Part shown: one piece after another, positions 1 through 10,739 of the stretch
How positions within the stretch are numbered: the first letter of the stretch is position 1
How the letters are laid out: every line of letters begins with the position of its first letter
Assembly: GCA_016946835.1 (NCBI GenBank)
Contig: JACVTC010000223.1
Location: 1-64,000, forward strand
Reading direction: 5' to 3'
DNA: 64,000 nt
DNA from: Neocallimastix lanati (nom. inval.)
Lineage: Eukaryota; Neocallimastigomycota; Neocallimastigomycetes; Neocallimastigales; Neocallimastigaceae
The notes under the pieces: generated by a model
Told to the model about the DNA's origin: nothing
Seen by the model: only the letters and a program-made list of their open reading frames with translations
Database searches by the model: none
Made by a program: the position numbers and the translations under genes

Positions 1-600
1 TTTTTTTAATCTTTTTTATTTTAAGTTTTAATTGATTAATAATAGAATTAATTACATCATCTTTTTCTTTAGCACTAATATTAGAATTAGATTCATTAGC
101 ATCAACAAATAAAGTAGCCTCAACAATATCAATCTTAGGTTCAGGAGAAACACATAATAAAGACTGAGAACGGAAAGTATTTATATCTTCTATATTACTA
201 ATAGGTACTAATTTATCGTCCATATTCATATAATGCAAGAACTTTATGAATTGTGTTAATAAGAATCCTGTTATCAGATGTGTTTTAAGAGAAATAATCG
301 CATCATAAAAAAGGATCGTCTTTATCGGAAATTTTAAAATCAGTAATAAATTCAACAGAACCCAGTTTAACAGCTAAGCGAACAATATCATAAAACACGA
401 CTTATATCATCAACCATCGCTTGCCTAATTGTACTTTTATCATGGCCAATAATTTGATAATTTTTAAAATTTATTTAAAAATTTACGTGATATTAAATTT
501 GCATTACTACACGCGTCCTATGAAATTGAAGCATGATAGCCATTAATATAACCACGTACAACTGCATCATCATGTTCGTGTACAATACTATTACTATTGT
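1..600 (-). pseudogene. Decayed protein-coding remnant, unknown family
   Basis: Reading the minus strand from about 600 down to 1 gives protein-like segments broken by frameshifts and stops. From 229 to the window edge there is an open frame of about 76 codons starting MNMDDKLVPIS. The same frame extends upstream to about 305, where a run of six T appears to carry one extra base: the upstream segment (…EFITDFKISDKDDP) is in another frame. A further one-base shift lies near 400, and in-frame stops lie near 460-530. I do not recognise the family. The acidic, Asn/Ser-rich tail and the retroelement surroundings make a gag-like or other transposon gene possible, but no motif proves it. It continues past the left edge. 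Confidence 0.45.
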
Positions 601-1934
601 TTAAAATTATTAACTATTTTACTATTATAATTATAAAGTGTTTTATGTTAAAACAGATTATAATAATACAAAAACACTATTATAAAATAAATTCTTTTTT
701 ATTAAAAATATTTGGTTTATTAAAAATCTTTTATTAAATAGTTCTTATGTGTTATGAACTATAAATTATAAAAATATAACAATTACATTTTTTCAATTAA
801 AGAAAATTTACAATATTTATATTTTTTCTTAATTATTTTATAATATATTAATTAATTTAATTTACATATATTCAATTTAAATATTAATAATAATTAATTT
901 TATAAAATAATAAAAATATTTAAACTAAAACTAATTATAGTATAATTTTTCTAATTAACTATTTTTTATTATAACTATTTTTTATTATAACTATTTAAAT
1001 ATTTTAACTAATTTAAAATTAAAACTAAAACTATTAATAATATTAAAACTATACTATAAATAAATAAAAAATTTAACAATAACAGATTTGGCGAATTTTT
1101 GTGACTAAATTATTTAATTTCATATTTAATAAATTGTAACGAAACTCATATGGTATGGTTCATATAATTTTAGGAATATAATAATAATTAACACAAATAA
1201 TAAAATTACAATAAAAAAAAATAATTTGTTTTAAAATCAATATTTATTTATTTAAATTTATAAAAGAAAAATAATAATATAATTATTTATTTAATAAAAA
1301 GAAAGTTATTGATTATATTATTTCACTAAAATTACATGTATTTATATTTTTTTATCAAATTAAAATTTGTAAAGCCTAACTATTTTTTTAATAAACTAAT
1401 TACTAATTATTTTTATAAATAAAACATTTAAATTGAAATTGAATTATTATTTTAGTTAATAATATTATTGTTATAAATAGTAGTTATATATTATTGAATT
1501 ATTAATTATTTAATAATAGTTTAATACTAATATATATAAAATAAAAATAAAGAGATTATACAGAATATTTTATTGTGGTTTAGTTAAATTTAGTAATTAA
1601 AAATAAATTTAAATTGATAACGAAAATTTTAATAACTAATTAAATAGATTTGATTATTTTCAATATAACATAATACAAAAGAAATATAATATTAATATAT
1701 TAAGTGGGCAAGGACAATATTCTTGGCTAAAGATTTTTAATACATTATAATGGAATCGGATCGATAATTCAAAAAGGAATTATAAGTTAATTAGTGATTT
1801 ATTAACTTAAGATTTCTATTTAGTAATATTTGAAGAATATTGGAAAGTTCCAATTATATAGAATAGAATAATCTATAAGGTTAGAATAATTTATATTATT
1901 CTAGCACAATTAGTATTATTTGTTCATTCTGTAT
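600..1934. other. AT-rich non-coding stretch
   Basis: No credible gene. The sequence is AT-rich with short hairpins, for example a 9-bp stem with a TTAT loop at 1882-1903 and TTGGAA/TTCCAA near 1840-1853. The hairpin-rich style from about 1685 to 1934 resembles the LTRs further right and may be an old LTR fragment, but I cannot align it to them. Confidence 0.5.
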
Positions 1935-1939
1935 TACGA

Positions 1940-2834
1940 TGTAAGAATCTATAATTATTTGTTAGCAAATAATTATATTTTCTTAGTTAAGTTATTATAA
2001 CTATAACTTTATTTAATTACATATAATATTTATTAAATTTATTTAATTTAATTTTAAATATTCATTAATTTAACAAAATTTATTTAATTAATTTTAAATA
2101 ATATATTTACAATATGTTAAATTCTCTACTGTAACTAATATATTTTGTATTGTATTTTATTCTGTATTTTATAATGTATTCTGTATTTTATAATGTATTC
2201 TGTATTTTATAATGTATTCTGTATTTTATTAACTATTTAATTTTATATTTTTAATATAAGGATAAATTATATGATCGAAATATCTTTTATTATTTTATTC
2301 TTTTATTTTCGATCATTAGATTGGAAAATCGGTTAATTAAGATTTTTTCCAATTACTTTTTAGAAGTAATCGGTTTTACTTAATTAATGCGATGATCGAT
2401 ATGGATAGAATATCGATCGAAAACTTATCTAGGTTTTTCTATCTAATCTTTTCCTAGATAAGAGATTTGTTAAGATTAGAAAACCCTTTCTTATTTAACC
2501 TTATTTTCATAAAAAAATATAAATAAGGCTCTTGAGTTCTCTTTGAGAAATCAAGAGTTATTATTATAAAAAACATAGTTATAATAGTAACATTTTTATA
2601 TTTTTAACTTTAATAAATTAATAAAAATATTTTATTCAAAAACATATTTTTAAAATCAATTTATACAAACAATTCTTCTCTTACATTTTGTGTTATTATT
2701 ATAATTAATTTTATATTAAACTCTACTTTAAAGGTAAAAAATTTATTTTATTTTATTTTCTCAACTTAATGAATTAGTCGTTAAGTTGTAGTTAATAATT
2801 CTATTTTGAGTTAGTTCTTAATAGAATTATTACA
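1940..2834 (+). repeat. 5' LTR of element 1 (family A)
   Basis: 895 bp, TG…CA. It matches 8177-9149 almost throughout, and a divergent solo copy starts at 10740. It holds about four copies of a 19-bp unit (CTGTATTTTATAATGTATT) at about 2159-2235. An ordered series of hairpins follows: 2271-2280/2307-2316, 2394-2402/2410-2418, 2424-2433/2453-2462 and 2529-2535/2551-2557. The last lies between the TATA box and the self-primer segment. Confidence 0.93.
2518..2525 (+). promoter_or_regulatory. LTR TATA box, element 1
   Basis: TATAAATA lies 35 nt upstream of the self-primer segment at 2553. It is also present in the 3' LTR and in the divergent solo LTR (about 11415). If priming works as in Tf1, transcription should start at or just before 2553; that start is inferred. 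Confidence 0.6.
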
Positions 2835-2846
2835 ATAATAACTCTT
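2834..2846 (+). promoter_or_regulatory. Self-priming primer-binding site, element 1
   Basis: The 13 nt AATAATAACTCTT begin with the last base of the 5' LTR. They are the exact reverse complement of AAGAGTTATTATT at 2553-2565 inside the same LTR. There is no TGG-initial tRNA-complementary site here. Position and length match the self-priming arrangement known for Tf1 of fission yeast, where the 5' end of the RNA folds back and primes minus-strand synthesis. The pairing is seen directly; the function is inferred. Confidence 0.7.
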
Positions 2847-3011
2847 CTTAGATTAGCTTAGGGTTAGATAAAATGTGAAAAATTTTTAGAATAGTGTAAC
2901 ATTGGAAATTTTATTAGTGAATTAGTCTATTGAAATTATATATATTAGAATACAATAATAATATATAGCTAGAGTGGCGCAAAAAAAAAATTTTATTAGC
3001 AATTTTGATTG

Positions 3012-3046
<35 letters not shown>

Positions 3047-3265
3047 ATATTAAAAAAAAAAAAAAAAAAAATTTTTTTTAATAATAAATAATAGAATAAT
3101 AAATTAATATTTTAGAATAGTTTTAGATTATAATAATTTAATTAAAATAATTTTAGAATGAATATAATAATATATAATAGATTAGAATTATTTTAATAAT
3201 ATAGAATTAATAATATAGAATAATTTTAGATAATATAATTAAGAATAGAAATAATAATTTAAAAT

Positions 3266-3303
<38 letters not shown>

Positions 3304-4119
3304 ATAATAACAATAAATAAATAAAGAAATAAATAAAAATATTAATAAATAAATAAAAAATAACAAACTGAGAAGGTAATAATACCTTCATATATAGAGT
3401 TAGCCATCTAATTGGGGATGGTGAGTACATTTTTAGGTAGTAATAAAGGAAAGGTCTCCTTTTCCTATACCGTAGCGGTTTGTACTGTACGGAAATGCAG
3501 TATTTCACGTGAAAGTATAGGTTATCCGAATGTAGCTCTAGCGAATAAGGAACTCTTGGTCACCGAAGGCCTCGAGGTTCCTCAATATTATGTATTGAAG
3601 TAAAATTATAGTTTTAATTTTAATAATGGGTTTTAACAGTTTGTTTATCCCAAACAAAATTGGTTATAGCAGTTATGTTTTTTTTTATGCTTGATTATAT
3701 AAAACTGCTGTGGAAAACATAAAATATATTTTTTATGTTTTAATGGATCACTTTTGCCGGTTTTTGAATGTTGTAAGGCATAAGAAAGTGATATTGAATT
3801 TTAATTAAAATAATACTAAATATTGTATTTATGCAGAAGTTTATAATAAAGGATAAGTTTATAATAATATTTTGTTAATCATTTTAATTTAATTTCCAAG
3901 TACGTTGTTGACCGTTACTGGTAGGCTGTAACATTAGACCTACACCTCAGCCCTTTGGTTGATAAACCAAATGAACGGTAACACGGGAAGGAAGAAATTA
4001 AAGTGTATTCTATAAAATATTTATTAATCAAAATCCTTATTATAATTCTTAATTTTGTGTAATAAAAATGTCCATTTTGTTAACTCTATCCTATTTTTAT
4101 CTATACTAAAGGCATAAAA
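2847..4119 (+). other. Structured 5' leader of element 1
   Basis: About 1.27 kb between the primer site and gag. Poly-A-rich tracts lie at about 3014-3070 and 3270-3300. A compositionally distinct, less AT-rich patch at about 3385-3603 holds several short inverted repeats, including the 12-bp palindrome TTTCACGTGAAA (3503-3514). It also contains a 63-codon ORF (3412-3603) in the same frame as gag but separated from it by stops. Further stems are AGCAGTT/AACTGCT (3668-3674/3703-3709) and TTTGGTT-GATA-AACCAAA (3954-3971). A role in packaging, translation or reverse transcription is possible but unproven. Confidence 0.5.
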
Positions 4120-7100
4120 ATGGATTTCAATAGTAATAAACAAGCAATTTCCTCAAGTGAAGTTAATAATTCCTATCTCCATGATGAAAATGCATCCAAA
4201 CTTATTACTGCAATTGCTGACTTCATTCCTGCTTTCTTTTCTCCTAATGGTGTCCTCCAAAAGGAAAATGAAAGCAATAAACTAAATATATTAGAAATTT
4301 TAATTCAAAGTGAAGATTTCTTTAAGGAGCATCCAAATTCTTTTCAAAAGGATGAACTAAAAAGTTCTTTTGTTATTAATAAACTTACTGGTACCGCCAG
4401 AAAATGGGGTCTTTCTCTTTTAACTGATGGTACTCTAAAGAACCTTGAATTTAGTAAGTTTAAGAAGCTCTTACTGGATAACTTTGATATTGGGAATGAA
4501 AGGAAGCAAAAATATGTCATCATGGAAAAGTTGTGGAAATTGAAACAACTTCAACTAGGAAATGTTGCTGAATATACTATTGAATTTCGGAGATTGGCTG
4601 GACGTTTAGGATGGCCCGACGAAGTTTTAATCGATATAATCGGTAAGGGTCTACTTGACAAAGTCCGCGAAGAGTTTGATAAACTCGAAAAGCCATCTAC
4701 TCTTTTTGAAGCTACCAACATTATTATTGGAATTGATAAGAAGTGTTTTTTGGAAAGTCGTCTACGCCACAATCAAAAAAATAAATTTAATGGAAAAATG
4801 TCGTTTCATAGGAAGAGAAACGATTTATTAAAATCAGAAAAGAATTCTAAACATTCTCATTTCAGAAAAAATAAGTCAAAAAACGACATACTTTCAGCAA
4901 ATTACACCCCGAATATTAAAACAACAATCACAACTACCTTCTACCTTGATATTAATGGAAGAAATATTAAGGCAAATCTATTAATTGATTCGGGTTCTGC
5001 CAGAAGTTTTATTTGTAAAAACTTCGCAAATTCTAATAAATTACCTGTGTTAGGACTCAATTCCCAAATCAACATCCAACTTCCTAATGGGAAAAGTATG
5101 AATATCAGGCAAACTACTAAGCCCCTTAAATTAAAATTTATGGATCATAAGGAAACTTTTGAATTCTGCATTGCTAATCTATCTCTTCAGGGCATTAATG
5201 GTATTCTTGGAAGGGATTGGTTATCCGTTCACAATCCTTTCATCGATTATAAAAATAATAGAATCTACTTCCTTGGTAGATACTGTGGCTCACATTGCCC
5301 ATCCTCCAAAAGTAATAAGTTTTTTAATCAAAATAAAAATATTACTGCTTCAATGTTGGAGAATTCAGAAGAAGATTCAGTATTACCAAATTCGGTTTTC
5401 GATACAGATATCTCAGATTCTGATTTATGTGCTGCAATGATTAATTCAGAAGAAGTAAACACTGACGTTCAGGGAAAAGAAGAGATTATTAATAAATACT
5501 ATTCGGATCTTAAAATAGTATTTGAAAAGAAACAAGCTGAGAACTTACCACCTCATCGTGACTATGATATTGCTATTGAGCTTATTCCTGGTGGACAACT
5601 TTATTTTGGTCCAATATACTCTCTTACTGTACAAGAACTGAAAGCTTTAAAGGATTATATTAAGGAAAACTTAAAAAAGAAATTCATTAGGAAGTCAAAA
5701 TCACCAGCAGGTGCTCTTATATTATTTGTAATGAAACGCGATGGTACCCTTAGACTCTGTGTAGATTATCGCCGATTAAATGCTATCACAATCCGTAATA
5801 GCTACCCAATTCCAAGAATAAATGACTTGATTGAATCCTTTCAAGGAGCTAAGATATTTACTCGTCTTGACCTTAGATCTGCTTATAACCTAATCAGAGT
5901 TAAAGAAGGTCACGAATATCTTACTGCTTTTAGAACCCCTTTAGGACATTTCGAATATCTCGTTATGCCTTTTGGACTTCGAAATGCTCCCTCGGTTTTT
6001 CAACGTTTTGTACAAGATATCTTCAGTGATATCATTGGTTCTTTCGTGCAAGTCTATCTGGACGACATCATTATTTACTCTAACAACGAAGAAGAACATA
6101 TTAAACATGTTAGGATCGTTCTTCAACTTCTCATCAACAATGGATTATATGCTAAATTAGAGAAATGTGACTTCCATGTTACTAAAACCACTTTCTTAGG
6201 CTTCACTGTTTCTGTAGATGGTCTCACTATGGATAAGGATAAGGTAAAATCTGTTCTGAATTGGCCTATTCCGAAGAATCAAAAGGAATTACAAAGTTTT
6301 CTAGGCTTATGTAATTTCTATAGAAAGTTTATCAATAATTTTGCCAAAAATATGGAACCTCTTCGTCGACTTTTAAGGAAAAATACTACATTTAATTGGG
6401 ATGAATCAGCAAATGAAGCTTTTAATAAATTGAAAGAATCTTTTAAAGCTGATGAAGTGCTCATTTTTCCTAATCCAGAGAAAGAATTCATCGTTGAAAC
6501 AGATGCTAGCGACTTTGCTGTCGGTTGCATACTTTCTCAGGTTAGTGACACTGATAACTTATTGCATCCCGTAGCCTTCCATTCTAGATCCCTCAATAAA
6601 GCAGAAGTCAATTATACTATATATGATAAAGAACTTCTTGCTATAATTACTGCGTTTGAAACTTGGAGGCATCATTTAGAAGGCGCTAAATTTCCTGTTC
6701 AAGTAATAACAGACCACAAGAACTTATTGTATTTTAAGAAACCCCAACATTTAAATCAAAGACAAATTCGTTGGAGTCTCTTTTTATCAAAGTTTGACTA
6801 TAGGATTGCATTCAGATCAGGCGCTAAAAGTGGCAAACCAGATGCTCTTTCAAGACGCCCAGATTTTAAATCTGAATCTTCATCTGAATCACAACCTGTA
6901 ATTAACAATAATGCTTTCTGTTGTGCTATAAATGACAATATTAGTAGTCTTATTGAAGCACAGAAAGCTGATAATTATTGTAAAAATATCCTCTTAAAAA
7001 TAAGGGATAAGTCAAACAACATCAAAAGTTCTTTATTTTCCTTCGTCGATGGCGTACTCCACTTTCAAAAGCGTATTATTATTCCTTCCAGTCTCAGGGC

Positions 7101-8163
7101 TAGACTTTTAAAGTCTTTCCATGATGCACCCACTAGTGGCCATCAGGGGGTAGATAGGACCTTTGAAAAACTCAGAAGGAACTACTGGTGGCCTAATATG
7201 AAAAAAGATATTTCAAATTATGTGGCTTCTTGTGATGTTTGTTGTAGAAATAAAATCCGTCGTCATAAACCTTATGGTAAACTAATACCACTTCCTACTC
7301 CTACAAAACCCTGGGAAGTTATTGGCGTCGATTTTATTGTTTCATTGCCTTCTTCACAAGATTGCACTTGTATCATGGTTGTTTCTGATCATTTAACCAA
7401 AATGATTCATTTAGTACCCTGCTCCGATGTTCCCTCTGCCGACTTAACTGCCAAGTTCTTACTTTTCCAAGTCTTTAAGTATCATGGTTTTCCTAAAGTG
7501 ATTGTGTCTGATCATGGTTCCCAATTCTCTTCTCAATTTTGGACTTCGTTGTGCGATGCTATTCGTGCTAAACCAAGACTTGCTACTGCTCACCACCAAC
7601 AATCAAATGATTAGGTTGAACGGGCTAATGCTGTAATAGAACAATATCTTCGCTGCTATTGTTCTTCTGCTCAAAACGAATGGTGTTTCTACCTCCCTTT
7701 ATGTGAAATGTCCTACAACAACTCCATTCACAAATCAATAGCTCAAACTCCTTTTCATGCTAACTATGGATTTGACCCAAATTGTGTTATTGATTCACCA
7801 CCGATTCTGCTAAAAGATAGTGCTTCTGTTCTTACAAGGCATTGGTCTTCACATTTCAATGCCCTTTGTCAACATTTAGTTAAAGCCAAAGAAGATTTTA
7901 AGAAATATGCTGACAATAAAAAATCTGTAGGACCTGACTTTAAGATAAATGATTTGGTTATGCTTAGAAGATACTACTTTACGAATGAACCCTCTAGAAA
8001 ATTATCCACTCAATATCTTGGACCTTTTAAAATCATCGAGAAAAGGGAAAGAATGAATTACCGTTTGGAACTTCCAGAGAACTTACATCTCCATCCGGTA
8101 TTTCATATCTCACAATTGGAACCATATACTAAAAGAAATGAAGACTTAATGGAAACATCATAA
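4120..8163 (+). pseudogene. gag-pol polyprotein with a premature TAG in integrase
   Basis: One frame of 1348 codons interrupted once, by TAG at 7612-7614 (codon 1165). The frame reopens immediately and runs to TAA at 8161-8163. Visible parts are: a gag region (about 1-230) with no zinc knuckle; aspartic protease LIDSG with D290; reverse transcriptase YLDD at 646-649; RNase H with D795 (ETDAS); integrase HHCC zinc site H1001, H1008, C1038, C1041; and DDE catalytic D1071 and D1131. The expected Glu is codon 1167, two codons after the stop, giving D-35-E spacing. The product as written therefore has protease, RT and RNase H but lacks the integrase catalytic Glu and C-terminal domain. The start ATG at 4120 is the first in the long frame. 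A single C-to-T change of a Gln codon explains the lesion best. Confidence 0.9.
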
Positions 8164-8176
8164 TTAAACAGAGCAA

Positions 8177-9149
8177 TGTAAGAATCTATAATTATTTGTT
8201 AGCAAATAATTATATTTTCTTAGTTAAGTTATTATAACTATAACTTTATTTAATTACATATAATATTTATTAAATTTATTTAATTTAATTTTAAATATTC
8301 ATTAATTTAACAAAATTTATTTAATTAATTTTAAATAATATATTTACAATATGTTAAATTCTCTACTGTAACTAATATATTTTGTATTGTATTTTATTCT
8401 GTATTTTATAATGTATTCTGTATTTTATAATGTATTCTGTATTTTATAATGTATTCTGTATTTTATAATGTATTCTGTATTTTATAATGTATTCTGTATT
8501 TTATAATGTATTCTGTATTTTATAATGTATTCTGTATTTTATTAACTATTTAATTTTATATTTTTAATATAAGGATAAATTATATGATCGAAATATCTTT
8601 TATTATTTTATTCTTCTATTTTCGATCATTAGATTGGAAAATCGGTTAATTAAGATTTTTTCCAATTACTTTTTAGAAGTAATCGGTTTTACTTAATTAA
8701 TGCGATGATCGATATGGATAGAATATCGATCGAAAACTTATCTAGGTTTTTCTATCTAATCTTTTCCTAGATAAGAGATTTGTTAAGATTAGAAAACCCT
8801 TTCTTATTTAACCTTATTTTCATAAAAAAATATAAATAAGGCTCTTGAGTTCTCTTTGAGAAATCAAGAGTTATTATTATAAAAAACATAGTTATAATAG
8901 TAACAATTTTATATTTTTTAACTTTAATAAATTAATAAAAATATTTTATTCAAAAACATATTTTTAAAATCAATTTATACAAACAATTCTTTTCTTACTT
9001 TTTGTGTTATTATTATAATTAATTTTATAATAAACTCTACTTTAAAGGTAAAAAAATTTATTTTATTTTATTTTCTCAACTTAATGAATTAGTCGTTAAG
9101 TTGTAGTTAATAATTCTATTTTGAGTTAGTTCTTAATAGAATTATTACA
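8177..9149 (+). repeat. 3' LTR of element 1 (family A)
   Basis: 973 bp, TG…CA, followed by the TACGA duplication. It has eight copies of the 19-bp unit where the 5' LTR has four. That accounts for nearly all of the 78-bp length difference. Outside the array I see only about half a dozen substitutions or 1-bp indels. Confidence 0.93.
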
Positions 9150-9154
9150 TACGA

Positions 9155-9461
9155 ATTGTTAAGGTTTTAGAGAATTAAATAAAAATAAAGTAAAGAAACA
9201 CAAATTTTATTTTTTTTATTTATTATTTTTATTTATAAATTTATTTGATTTTATTCGATGATATTTAAAAATTAGTAGCAAAATTTACAACTATTTATAC
9301 TTTTTTTTCAAGGAATAAAAGTTGTTCTTGCCACTAAATTACATTTTATTTATTTTTTTTTTTTTTATAAAAACTATTAAATTTAAATTGAGTTTTATAA
9401 TCAATTATATAAAATTTAATTATAACAATATAAATAAAATACATTTATAATATTAATAAAA

Positions 9462-9513
<52 letters not shown>

Positions 9514-9950
9514 TATCTAAAATATTACTAATAAGAATTTATTTAATTGGCTATAATTTTTATTACAATCTGTTAAAATATTCAAATAGAAATAAAAATA
9601 ATATTCTAATATAAAGGTTTTTAATAAAATAAAATATTTTTCAATATAAAATAAAACATTTCGATATAAAATTTTATAATAAAAGTTAAAATATAATATA
9701 TAAATTTTTAATTATCAATATATAAAAATATTATTAATACAAATTTTCATTATTAATATAAAAATAAAAAAAAAATAAGATTTATTATTAATATTGCTAA
9801 TATAAGTTTTAAATATATAAAAATATTACTATTAATATAAGATTTAATATAAAAATATAAAGTTTAATATAATTTTTGATTTAATTTTTGATCTTTGGAT
9901 TTAAAAATTTATTAAAGTACAAAAATAATAATGTACACATAATGTATTAG
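9155..9950. other. AT-rich spacer with long poly-T
   Basis: No gene seen. A poly-T run of about 40 occupies roughly 9467-9506. The rest is A/T-rich sequence of the same style as 600-1934, which it adjoined before element 1 inserted. Confidence 0.5.
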
Positions 9951-9955
9951 AAATA

Positions 9956-10685
9956 TGTTAAAATTAAGATATAAAATAGTTTTATGATTAATAACGTTAC
10001 TAGGTTAATATGTTGAATTATATATTAATAATCCAACAATAATTAATTAATAATAATATAAAAATAATATAAGATAAATAGTTAAGTTATTTAAACACTT
10101 AATATCTAAGAATATTTTAAATAATAATTTCTTTGAAGGATTTATGAAAATATTTATTTATTGAATTATTAGTATATAATTATTGTAAGTACAATAACCT
10201 TACAAAGAACATAAAAGATAGATTTTTACATCTTTCTTTTATACTTTGTAAGTTACATAATAATAATATTTAATTATAAGATATTAATAATATAGTAATA
10301 TGAATATTAATAAAATATTAAGATAATAACAATATCGATATGTTTAAAATATTTAATATAATTAAATAAATTTAATTTGTATAATTAATTTGAATAATTA
10401 AAAATAGTAGTTAATATATATGATGTAAACATATATATAAACATAATATAAATAAATACATGTGACGTCATATGTAGATAATTGAAATTATTAATATAAA
10501 TCTTATTTATTAATATTCTCAGAATTATTAGGCCTAAGATAATTCTTTAAATATTAAATAAGAATTTATATTAATTATTAATTATTTAAATATATATATT
10601 ATTTATAATTAAATAAATAATATTTTTTAACTATTGAAATGTAAATAACTGAAATTGAGATTTCAATTCAGTTATAATTTCAACA
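9956..10685 (+). repeat. Solo LTR, family B, copy 1
   Basis: 730 bp from TGTTAAAATT to TTTCAACA, flanked by a perfect 5-bp duplication AAATA (9951-9955 and 10686-10690). A near-identical copy lies at 11695-12383. There is no internal coding region between its flanks, so it is a solo LTR left by LTR-LTR recombination. It holds strong imperfect palindromes, for example TTACAAAG…CTTTGTAA at about 10199-10252 and ATAACTGAA…TTCAGTTAT near its end. I cannot assign it to Ty1 or Ty3 from the LTR alone. Confidence 0.85.
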
Positions 10686-10739
10686 AAATAAATCGTAGAT
10701 TTAATTAAGAATGCATTATTTAGTACATTCTTATCAGAA

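Larger units (their letters stand above)
1935..9154 (+). mobile_element. Full-length Ty3/gypsy LTR retrotransposon (element 1)
   Basis: The element runs from TG at 1940 to CA at 9149 and is flanked by a perfect 5-bp target duplication TACGA (1935-1939 and 9150-9154). It has two LTRs, a long structured leader (2847-4119) and one gag-pol frame (4120-8163) that ends 13 nt before the 3' LTR. Domain order is protease, reverse transcriptase, RNase H, integrase, which is the Ty3/gypsy (Metaviridae) order. The single fused ORF and the self-primer pairing described separately place it near the Tf1/sushi group. It has no recognisable CCHC knuckle and no chromodomain. The LTRs differ at only a handful of positions plus a minisatellite copy-number change. 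Insertion is therefore fairly recent, but the copy carries one stop codon in integrase. Confidence 0.93.

Noticed and set aside
2835-2860. tRNA-type primer-binding site after the element 1 LTR
   Set aside because: No TGG-initial match; the sequence pairs with the LTR itself instead.
7612-7614. TAG as a sense codon (changed genetic code)
   Set aside because: Host genes and element 2 use stops normally, and this is the only internal stop in the frame, so a mutation is simpler.
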